Origin: Candidatus Faecivivens stercorigallinarum | Lineage (GTDB): Bacteria; Bacillota; Clostridia; Oscillospirales; Ruminococcaceae | Reading direction: 5' to 3' | Assembly: GCA_018715465.1 (NCBI GenBank) | Contig: DVLN01000081.1 | Location: 1-6,458 of the forward strand | Length of the DNA: 6,458 nucleotides | Part shown: in pieces, positions 1-5,535 of the stretch | Layout: every line of letters starts with the position of its first letter | How positions within the stretch are numbered: the first letter of the stretch is position 1 | Translations under genes and position numbers: made by a program | The notes under the pieces: generated by a model | Database searches by the model: none | What the model saw: the letters and a program-made list of their open reading frames with translations, nothing else | Told to the model about the DNA's origin: nothing

Positions 1-42
1 TCAATACAAAATGATACGCTTCACAGGGGCAATAAGATTTTC

Positions 43-49
43 AGGTGAT
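43..49 (+). promoter_or_regulatory. Ribosome binding site deciding the start of the GTPase-NYN gene
   Basis: AGGTGAT at 43-49 is a seven-base match to the complement of the 16S rRNA 3' end, in its downstream register (GGAGGTGATC). This places the ATG at 53 at a normal distance. It favours that start over the in-frame ATG at 11, which has only A-rich sequence before it. The resulting protein begins MNKLVLGILAHVDAGKTT, as Tet(M)-family proteins do. Confidence 0.75.
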
Positions 50-52
50 AGG

Positions 53-2731
53 ATGAATAAACTGGTCTTGGGAATTCTTGCACACGTTGACGCGGGCAAG
101 ACGACCCTTTCAGAAGGAATATTATATACAGCCGGCTGCCTTCGTAAACTCGGACGTGTCGACCATGGAGATGCTTTTCTCGATACAGAAACGCTCGAAC
201 GGGAACGCGGAATCACCATTTTTTCCAAACAGGCGGTTTTTCCGCTCGGGGAGACGGAGGTCACCCTGCTGGATACGCCGGGACATGTCGACTTTTCGGC
301 AGAAGCCGAGCGGGTGCTGAGTGTACTGGATGCAGCGGTGCTGGTCATCAGCGGAAGTGATGGGATTCAGGGGCATACCGAGACATTGTGGCGGCTGCTC
401 AGCCGGTATCATCTGCCGGTGCTGCTGTTTATCAACAAGGTTGACCTGCTGGATGCCGCGAGCCCGGATGGTGAAGGCCGGAAAACCCTGATGGAATCGC
501 TCCGCAAACGGTTTGGGGATGGCTGTATCGACTTTTCCCAGCTGGAAAAGGACCCGGACGGTTTTTATGAGCAAGCGGCAGTCTGCGGCGATGAACTGCT
601 GGAAAGTTTTCTTGACAACGGAAAAATCCCGGATGAACTGCTGCGTCAGGCGGTTGCAAACCGGGAGATTTTTCCCTGTTGTTTTGGTTCGGCTCTGAAA
701 ATGGACGGCGTGGACAGACTGCTTTCATTACTCGGACGGTTTGTCCGGCTGCCGGAATATGGTGACCAATTCGGTGCGCGGGTCTTCAAAGTCAGCCGGG
801 ATGCGTCTGGTGCGCGGCTGACCTTTATGAAGATTACCGGCGGCGGGCTGGCGGTCAAGACGCTGCTCAGTGGTGTATCAGGCGGACAGGAGTGGCAGGA
901 AAAAGCCGACCAGCTCCGGGTATATTCGGGCGCAAAATATAAGCTGACCGATTATGCGCCGGCAGGTTCGGTTATTGCAGTGACCGGACTGTCCAAAACG
1001 CTGCCGGGTGACGGATTGGGGTTTGAGGAGAACGCCGCAGCACCGGTACTGGTGCCGGTATTGACCTACCGGCTGCAACTGCCGGAAGATGTGCCGGTCT
1101 ATGAGGCGTTTCGTAAACTGTCCCAGCTGGAAGAGGAAGACCCGCAGCTGCATATGGTCTGGAATGAACATCTATCGGAAATCCATGTCCAGCTGATGGG
1201 CGAGGTGCAGCTGGAAATATTGCAGCGGCTGATTGCCGACCGTTTTGGGATGCAAGTCACTTTCGGTGAAGGCAATATTGTTTATAAGGAAACAATTCTG
1301 AATACTGTTGAGGGCGTTGGGCATTTTGAACCACTGCGCCATTATGCTGAGGTGCATCTGCTGATGGAACCGGGGCAGCCGGGGAGCGGTCTGGTATTTG
1401 ATACGGTTGTCAGCGAGGATGACCTTGACCGGAACTGGCAGCGGCTGATTCTGACCCATCTGGGAGAAAAGGAACATCTCGGCGTACTGACTGGCAGCCC
1501 GATTACCGATATGAAGATCACGCTGGTTGCCGGAAAAGCCCACCTCAAGCATACCGAAGGCGGTGATTTCCGGCAGGCGACCTACCGCGCCGTCCGTCAA
1601 GGACTGATGCAGGCTGAATCGGTACTGCTCGAGCCGTACTATTCTTTCCGGCTGGAAGTGCCGTCGGAGAATATCGGACGGGCTATGCACGACATTGAAC
1701 TGCGGTCGGGCGAATTTGACACGCCTGGTATGGAAGACGGGATGTCGGTACTGACCGGAAGTGCGCCGGTCAGCTGTATGCGGGATTACCAGCAGGAGGT
1801 GACCGCCTATACGCGCGGCCGCGGACGGCTTACCCTGCGGGTAAAAGGATACCAGCCATGCCATAATGCCGAAGAGGTGATCGCGGCTTTTAACTATAAC
1901 CCGGAAGCGGATATGGAAAACAGTCCCGACTCGGTCTTCTGTTCACATGGTGCAGGGGTGGTCGTCCGGTGGATGGATGTGCCATCCCATATGCACCTCG
2001 CAGGGCTGGAACTGGAAACCGAAGCACAGCCTCCCCCGGAAGATAAACCGACAGCACCGATGACCGGCCGGATGATCTATTCTGGTACCCGTGAGGAAGA
2101 CAGGGAACTGGAAGCAATTTTTACCCGCACTTACGGTGAAATCAAACGCCGGGACTTTTTGCCGCAGAATACCGTCCGTCAGCTGGACAAGGCGGCACTC
2201 CTGCGGGAGATGGAGGATGTGCAGGAGTTTCTGCTGGTCGACGGGTATAACATCATCTTCGCATGGGATGAGCTGAAAGAACAGGCTGCCGTCAATCTGG
2301 ACGCTGCCCGTCAGGCGCTTGTGGATATCCTTTGCAACTATCAGGGGTATAAACAATGCGGCCTGATCGTCGTATTTGACGCCTACCGGGTGAAGAGCGG
2401 AAAAGCAAAGGTTGAACGGCAGAATGACGTCTATATCGTCTATACCGAAGAAGCCGAAACAGCCGATATGTATATTGAGAAGGTAACCTATGCCCTCGGA
2501 CGGGACCCAGTGAAGAAACGGCGTGTCCGTGTTGCGACTTCTGATAATCTGGAACAGACGATTATCCTCGGGCATGGTTCTACCCGGATTTCTGCCGGGA
2601 TGTTTTATGATGAAGTAAAACGGGTGGAAGCCCGCATCTCTGAGATGATCGCTGAGCAGAACCGCCGTGGTGCCAAAAAGCGGGCGCGTCTGGCGGACAG
2701 TATGCCCGGCTTGCCGGAAGAAAGTTCATAA
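53..2731 (+). CDS. Tet(M)-like ribosomal-protection GTPase fused to a C-terminal YacP/Rae1-type NYN ribonuclease domain
   Basis: The protein has 892 residues against about 640 for Tet(M). Residues 1-650 cover all EF-G-like domains of the ribosomal-protection family. Visible GTPase motifs are AHVDAGKTT (10-18), RGIT (52-55), DTPGH (74-78), NKVD (128-131) and GSA (212-214). Later signatures include LMGEVQLEIL (381-390) and the domain IV stretch ending LLEPYYSF (525-532). Residues about 655-722 form a charged linker. Residues 725-868 match YacP/Rae1: LLVDGYNII (727-735), VVFDAY (773-778), ETAD (802-805) and ATSDNLEQ (828-835), so the acidic candidates D730, D776, D805 and D831 are all present. 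A short basic tail ends the protein. Family members use GTP to act at the ribosomal A site; Rae1 is a ribosome-dependent endoribonuclease. The Tet(M) loop YSPVS aligns with LKHTE (498-502), so tetracycline protection is doubtful. An in-frame ATG at 11 has no ribosome binding site; the ATG at 53 does. No promoter is visible in the 52 upstream bases. Family and fusion are secure; the role is inferred. Confidence 0.93.
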   Translation: MNKLVLGILAHVDAGKTTLSEGILYTAGCLRKLGRVDHGDAFLDTETLERERGITIFSKQAVFPLGETEVTLLDTPGHVDFSAEAERVLSVLDAAVLVISGSDGIQGHTETLWRLLSRYHLPVLLFINKVDLLDAASPDGEGRKTLMESLRKRFGDGCIDFSQLEKDPDGFYEQAAVCGDELLESFLDNGKIPDELLRQAVANREIFPCCFGSALKMDGVDRLLSLLGRFVRLPEYGDQFGARVFKVSRDASGARLTFMKITGGGLAVKTLLSGVSGGQEWQEKADQLRVYSGAKYKLTDYAPAGSVIAVTGLSKTLPGDGLGFEENAAAPVLVPVLTYRLQLPEDVPVYEAFRKLSQLEEEDPQLHMVWNEHLSEIHVQLMGEVQLEILQRLIADRFGMQVTFGEGNIVYKETILNTVEGVGHFEPLRHYAEVHLLMEPGQPGSGLVFDTVVSEDDLDRNWQRLILTHLGEKEHLGVLTGSPITDMKITLVAGKAHLKHTEGGDFRQATYRAVRQGLMQAESVLLEPYYSFRLEVPSENIGRAMHDIELRSGEFDTPGMEDGMSVLTGSAPVSCMRDYQQEVTAYTRGRGRLTLRVKGYQPCHNAEEVIAAFNYNPEADMENSPDSVFCSHGAGVVVRWMDVPSHMHLAGLELETEAQPPPEDKPTAPMTGRMIYSGTREEDRELEAIFTRTYGEIKRRDFLPQNTVRQLDKAALLREMEDVQEFLLVDGYNIIFAWDELKEQAAVNLDAARQALVDILCNYQGYKQCGLIVVFDAYRVKSGKAKVERQNDVYIVYTEEAETADMYIEKVTYALGRDPVKKRRVRVATSDNLEQTIILGHGSTRISAGMFYDEVKRVEARISEMIAEQNRRGAKKRARLADSMPGLPEESS

Positions 2732-2735
2732 CAGC

Positions 2736-2781
2736 AAAAATACCGGAAGATCTGCTACATACAGGTCTTCCGGTATTTTTT
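2736..2781. terminator. Bidirectional intrinsic terminator between convergent genes
   Basis: Arms 2736-2752 and 2764-2780 can form a 17-bp stem with one G-U pair and an 11-base loop. The core ATACCGGAAGA pairs with TCTTCCGGTAT. On the plus strand it is followed by a run of six T, terminating the GTPase-NYN gene five bases after its stop. On the minus strand the A run of the left arm supplies the T tract, and the stop codon of the flavin-binding gene lies 12 bases upstream. One hairpin therefore serves both converging genes. Confidence 0.9.
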
Positions 2782-2792
2782 GTTTGGGATAA

Positions 2793-3191
2793 TTACAGTT
2801 GGATTGTTTCAGGAGCAGCAGTAAACGAGCTAATCACAGCGACTGCACCTTCTTCAAAGTACAGAACTGCAAATTTGCCGTCATCGACCGCATACATCCG
2901 GGTCAGTCCGGGGTTTGCGTCCAGCATGGCCTGTTTTGCTTCAACAGAAGCATCTTCAACCACCTTACCGGTAATGCGGATCCAGCGTCCATCGGGGGTC
3001 ATACCGCAGATTTCGACTTTGGGATTGGCGATCATCTGTTTATAAACATTTTTCTGGTTGCTGGTGGTAATGTAGAGTTTACCGTTATAGACCATCTGTG
3101 CGCCGAAGGGGCGGACTCTGGGCTGATCGCCTTCAACGGTTGCAATGTACCAGGTTTTGGCCTGCTGCAAAAATTCGAGTACTTTTTCCAT
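2793..3191 (-). CDS. Pyridoxamine 5'-phosphate oxidase-like FMN-binding split-barrel protein
   Basis: This 132-residue protein is the single-domain length typical of small split-barrel flavoproteins. The N-terminal pattern is a helix (MEKVLEFLQQAKTWY) followed by the strand IATVEGDQPRVRPFG (16-30), then GKLYITTSNQKNVYKQM (37-53) and NPKVEICG (56-63). This strand order is characteristic of the PNPOx-like clostridial family. Members bind FMN as homodimers in the cytoplasm. The PRVRPFG segment and K47 are likely contacts for the cofactor phosphate, by family analogy. The physiological substrate is unknown, and nothing here points to real vitamin B6 synthesis. On the minus strand a ribosome binding site (AAAGGATGG) sits about seven bases before the ATG. 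The gene stands alone, converging on the GTPase-NYN gene and diverging from the amidohydrolase. Family is confident, specific function is not. Confidence 0.88.
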   Translation of the reverse strand: MEKVLEFLQQAKTWYIATVEGDQPRVRPFGAQMVYNGKLYITTSNQKNVYKQMIANPKVEICGMTPDGRWIRITGKVVEDASVEAKQAMLDANPGLTRMYAVDDGKFAVLYFEEGAVAVISSFTAAPETIQL

Positions 3192-3235
3192 AAATGAACC
3201 ATCCTTTCCCGGGAAATAAAATTGATTTGGAGCGG

Positions 3236-3264
3236 TTGACAGACACGCAGTTCTGTCTTATACT
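3236..3264 (+). promoter_or_regulatory. Consensus housekeeping-sigma promoter of the amidohydrolase gene
   Basis: TTGACA at 3236-3241 is a perfect -35 box. A 17-bp spacer separates it from TATACT at 3259-3264, a five-of-six -10 box. Transcription would start near 3271, giving a leader of about 60 bases before the ATG at 3333. Near-consensus elements at ideal spacing predict strong basal transcription unless it is repressed. Confidence 0.85.
3238..3257. repeat. Inverted repeat inside the promoter, possible operator
   Basis: GACAGA (3238-3243) and TCTGTC (3252-3257) are perfect inverted half-sites separated by eight bases. The 20-bp element covers the last four bases of the -35 box and nearly the whole spacer. 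A dimeric regulator bound here would block RNA polymerase. No regulator gene is present in the window, and a 6-bp repeat of this size can arise by chance. Confidence 0.4.
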
Positions 3265-3267
3265 AAT

Positions 3268-3295
3268 ATTATACTACTTTAAAACAAAAAAGCAA
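3268..3295 (-). promoter_or_regulatory. Candidate divergent promoter for the FMN-binding gene
   Basis: On the minus strand a perfect TATAAT lies at 3273-3268. TTGCTT lies at 3295-3290, 16 bp further upstream, and matches three of six -35 bases. Transcription would start near 3261 and leave a leader of about 70 bases before the ATG at 3191. The predicted start lies within the -10 box of the opposing amidohydrolase promoter, so the two would compete. The weak -35 makes this tentative. Confidence 0.45.
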
Positions 3296-3332
3296 GCAGT
3301 TTGAAATAAACCGTTGTAAAGGAGTTTGCAGC

Positions 3333-4523
3333 ATGAATATCAAGGAGCAGGCGGCTGCCCTCGCGGCACCCTATGAACAGACCATTTTGGAATATCGCCA
3401 TTATCTGCATGCCCATCCCGAATTGTCCTTTGAGGAGTTTGGGACAGCAGCATTTATCCGGGAACACCTCGCCCAGTCAGGTGTCGCGGAGGAATCCGGC
3501 TACAGCGGCAATGCGGTCGTCGGCGTGATTGACAGCGGTGTACCCGGCCCGACGATTGCTTTCCGGGCGGATATTGACGCGCTGCCAGTCGATGAGGACA
3601 ACGATCTGCCCTATCGTTCGACCGTTCCGGGGGTTATGCACGCCTGCGGACACGACTGTCACGCGGCAATTCTGCTTTGCCTGGCGGATTTGATGAATAA
3701 AAACCGCGATATCCTCAAAGGAAAAGTTAAGTTTATCTTCCAGCCAGCTGAGGAAAAGTTTCCCGGCGGTGCGGTCACCCTCTGTCAGGAAGGCGTCATG
3801 AAGGATGTTGACTATATTTTCGGTTGTCATGTTGCATCCGCTCATCCGCTGGGGACAGTAGACTGCTTTGCAGGGCCTGCTTCCGGCGCATGCAGTGAGT
3901 TCAATATCCATATCATCGGCAAAGGCGGTCACTCCTCTTCGCCCGATAAGGCGCTGAATCCCTTGCCGGTTGCCTGTGCGGTCGGTACAGCACTGACCAC
4001 TTTGAGGCCGGAAAAGCTGGCACCGAGTACTGTTGCAGTACTGTCAGTCACCTCGATTCACGGAGGCGATCCGAAGTACTTAAATGTTATCCCGGATGAC
4101 GCATGGGTCAGCGGCGATACAAGGGCACTCGGCAATGAAGCGATGGATACGATTTTTGCCGAGATCAAGCGGATCAGTGAAGGTATCTGCGCTGCTTACG
4201 GGCTGGAATGTGATGCCCAGCTGCTGTTTGGGTTCCCGTCCTGTGTTCACTCTGAGCGGGAAGTCGGGATTGTACATAAAGCGGCAGAAGCGCTGGGATT
4301 TGAGATCGCCCCGAAAAAGCTGTCGATGGGAGCTGAGGACTTTTCTTTCTATGAGCTGGAAAAACCGGGCGCGTTTTTCCATGTCGGCGTTGCCGACCCT
4401 GAGCGTCCGATTACTTCGACGCCGCACCACAACTGCCATTTCCAGATTGATGAACGCGGGCTGATGGATGCGCTGCGGATGGAAGTTGCGGTCTATTTGC
4501 AGGCGTTGGCTGAGGAAAAATGA
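3333..4523 (+). CDS. M20-family metallo-amidohydrolase (M20D-like aminoacylase/hippurate-hydrolase type)
   Basis: A cytoplasmic hydrolase of 396 residues, full length for M20D enzymes. These cleave N-acyl or amide bonds of amino acids and related conjugates using two metal ions. Visible landmarks are HAHPELSFEE (26-35), FRADIDALPVDE (77-88), the metal-binding ACGHDCH (104-110; C105 and H107), FQPAEE (136-141; general base and ligand glutamates), GCHVAS (164-169; H166), the dimerisation-domain GKGGHSSSPDKALNP (196-210) and SMGAEDFSFY (331-340). The C-terminal histidine ligand is probably H366 in TPHHNCHF. All expected catalytic and metal residues are therefore present. There is no signal peptide. 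A strong ribosome binding site, AAAGGAG at 3318-3324, lies eight bases before the ATG. The gene is monocistronic, with its own promoter and a terminator. The substrate cannot be read from sequence; M20D members are often loosely called amidohydrolase, hippurate hydrolase or N-acetyl-diaminopimelate deacetylase-like. Confidence 0.93.
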   Translation: MNIKEQAAALAAPYEQTILEYRHYLHAHPELSFEEFGTAAFIREHLAQSGVAEESGYSGNAVVGVIDSGVPGPTIAFRADIDALPVDEDNDLPYRSTVPGVMHACGHDCHAAILLCLADLMNKNRDILKGKVKFIFQPAEEKFPGGAVTLCQEGVMKDVDYIFGCHVASAHPLGTVDCFAGPASGACSEFNIHIIGKGGHSSSPDKALNPLPVACAVGTALTTLRPEKLAPSTVAVLSVTSIHGGDPKYLNVIPDDAWVSGDTRALGNEAMDTIFAEIKRISEGICAAYGLECDAQLLFGFPSCVHSEREVGIVHKAAEALGFEIAPKKLSMGAEDFSFYELEKPGAFFHVGVADPERPITSTPHHNCHFQIDERGLMDALRMEVAVYLQALAEEK

Positions 4524-4551
4524 TCTGATGTTGTGAATAGACAAATAAGTC

Positions 4552-4581
4552 AAAGCGGTTCCGGAAACGGGGCCGCTTTTT
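4552..4581 (+). terminator. Intrinsic terminator of the amidohydrolase gene
   Basis: AAAGCGGTTCC (4552-4562) pairs with GGGGCCGCTTT (4569-4579), with two G-U pairs and the six-base loop GGAAAC. The hairpin is followed by a five-T run at 4577-4581 and lies 28 bases after the stop codon. It separates the amidohydrolase from the transporter operon. Confidence 0.87.
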
Positions 4582-4586
4582 ATCTC

Positions 4587-4600
4587 TTACAAAACTGTAA
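4587..4600. promoter_or_regulatory. Predicted BceR-type response-regulator operator
   Basis: TTACA-AAAC-TGTAA is a perfect 5+4+5 palindrome, extended by one pair to CTTAC...GTAAG (4586-4601). It fits the TNACA-N4-TGTAA pattern described for BceR-like response regulators of Bacillota. It lies upstream of a BceAB-type transporter, the expected target, with its centre about 61 bp before the -10 box. A further TGTAA half-site at 4617-4621 lies exactly 21 bp (two helical turns) downstream of the first TGTAA and may help a second dimer bind. Pattern and position are seen; binding is inferred. Confidence 0.7.
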
Positions 4601-4630
4601 GGAATCGGGGCTTTTTTGTAAGCTGGTTCG

Positions 4631-4660
4631 ATGGCAGGTGTGCCCAATGTCTGGTATAAT
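4631..4660 (+). promoter_or_regulatory. Extended -10 promoter of the bceAB-like operon
   Basis: TATAAT at 4655-4660 is perfect and is preceded by TGG, giving the extended -10 form TGnTATAAT. The best -35 candidate is ATGGCA at 4631-4636, four of six bases with an 18-bp spacer. A weak -35 with a good -10 is typical of activator-dependent promoters, which agrees with the palindrome upstream. Transcription would start near 4667, leaving a leader of about 77 bases. Confidence 0.75.
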
Positions 4661-4727
4661 ACAGATACGGGTAAGGGAAAGCCCGAAAAAACAGTTTTGA
4701 AAGTCACCGCTCCGGACGGCGGCTCGG

Positions 4728-4737
4728 AAAGGAAGGG
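4728..4737 (+). promoter_or_regulatory. Ribosome binding site supporting the GTG start of the ATP-binding protein
   Basis: AAAGGAAGGG at 4728-4737 is a purine-rich match to the anti-Shine-Dalgarno sequence, six to ten bases before the GTG at 4744. No ATG lies between it and the ATP-binding domain. The GTG start gives the usual BceA-type N-terminus (MALLTISHLQKIY), so GTG is preferred. Confidence 0.75.
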
Positions 4738-4743
4738 TGCCGC

Positions 4744-5535
4744 GTGGCATTGCTTACAATCAGTCATCTGCAAAAAATTTATGTGACCCGGCTGGGAGGA
4801 AACCAGGTCGAGGCACTGCATAACGTAAACTTTTCGGTAGAAGAGGGAGAATATGTCGCCATTATGGGCGAATCAGGTTCTGGTAAAACAACGCTGCTGA
4901 ACATTCTTGCGGCGCTTGACCGTCCGACTTCCGGCAGAGTGGAACTCAATGGCGTGGAGCTTTCTTCACTGCCGGAACGCCAGCTGTCGGCATTCAGACG
5001 GGATAATCTGGGGTTTGTTTTTCAGGACTTCAACCTGCTGGATACCTTTACTTTGCAGGACAATATCCTGCTGCCGCTGGTTTTGCAGGGCGTCAAATAC
5101 CGTGAGATGGAAGAGCGGCTGATTCCGATTGTCGAAATGCTCGGGATTGCCGATCTGGTCAAAAAGTACCCTTATGAGGTGTCCGGCGGTCAGAAACAGC
5201 GTGCGGCTGTCGCGCGCGCACTGATTACCAATCCGCAGCTGATTCTGGCGGATGAACCGACCGGTGCGCTGGACTCCCGTGCAACCGATTCACTGCTGCG
5301 GCTGTTTGAGAAGATCAACCAGTCGGGACAGACGATTGTCATGGTCACCCATTCGGTTCGTGCGGCGTCCAGAGCAGGACGGGTTCTGTTTTTACGGGAT
5401 GGAGAGGTTTATCATCAGCTTTATCGCGGTCAGCTTTCCAGCGAGGAAATGTTTGCACGGATTTCGGACACATTGACGTTGGTCGGCTCGACTTCCCGGG
5501 AGGATGCAAAAACGTCAGAAGGGAAGGAACTCTGA
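4744..5535 (+). CDS. BceA-type ABC transporter ATP-binding protein (antimicrobial-peptide resistance)
   Basis: This 263-residue ATPase belongs to the MacB/FtsE/BceA group of ABC proteins. It powers a membrane partner that frees lipid II-cycle targets from peptide antibiotics. All nucleotide-binding motifs are intact: Walker A GESGSGKTT (42-50), Q-loop FVFQDFNLLD (91-100), signature VSGGQKQR (146-153), Walker B LILADEP (166-172), D-loop GALD (174-177) and H-loop H203. QDFNLLDTFTLQDNILLPL (94-112) is typical of this group. The protein runs about 30 residues past the ATPase core with a charged tail of unknown role. It starts with GTG. Its stop overlaps the permease start by one base (TGATG), which indicates translational coupling. 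The cognate BceRS-type two-component genes are not upstream, where they often lie; they may follow the permease or be elsewhere. Substrate specificity cannot be predicted. Confidence 0.93.
   Translation: MALLTISHLQKIYVTRLGGNQVEALHNVNFSVEEGEYVAIMGESGSGKTTLLNILAALDRPTSGRVELNGVELSSLPERQLSAFRRDNLGFVFQDFNLLDTFTLQDNILLPLVLQGVKYREMEERLIPIVEMLGIADLVKKYPYEVSGGQKQRAAVARALITNPQLILADEPTGALDSRATDSLLRLFEKINQSGQTIVMVTHSVRAASRAGRVLFLRDGEVYHQLYRGQLSSEEMFARISDTLTLVGSTSREDAKTSEGKEL

Noticed and set aside
13..48. Apparent 18-base tandem duplication before the GTPase gene (encoding IRFTGA/IRFSGD if translated)
   Set aside because: Only about half of the bases match and the stretch is probably untranslated, so chance similarity is the simpler reading.
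11..52. In-frame upstream ATG that would add 14 residues to the GTPase-NYN protein
   Set aside because: It has no ribosome binding site, the extension has no family counterpart, and the ATG at 53 has AGGTGAT at proper distance.
1172..1864. Long open frame (230 codons) on the minus strand inside the GTPase gene
   Set aside because: It lies wholly antisense to conserved GTPase domains, its translation resembles no known protein, and such frames are common opposite moderately GC-rich genes.
2799..3197. Plus-strand open frame of 132 codons opposite the FMN-binding gene
   Set aside because: It mirrors the real gene in the opposite frame. The minus-strand product has a clear split-barrel pattern and ribosome binding site; this one has neither.
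4586..4622. Inverted repeat CTTACAAAA...TTTTGTAAG as a second terminator
   Set aside because: The stem is AU-rich with a 19-base loop and no T tract after it. A terminator already lies just upstream, and the repeats are better explained as regulator half-sites.
4667..4743. Leader of the transporter operon as a riboswitch or attenuator (short GC-rich hairpins near 4669-4686 and 4708-4722)
   Set aside because: Stems are only about four base pairs, with no T tract on the coding strand and no recognisable aptamer. No leader peptide with its own ribosome binding site was found.
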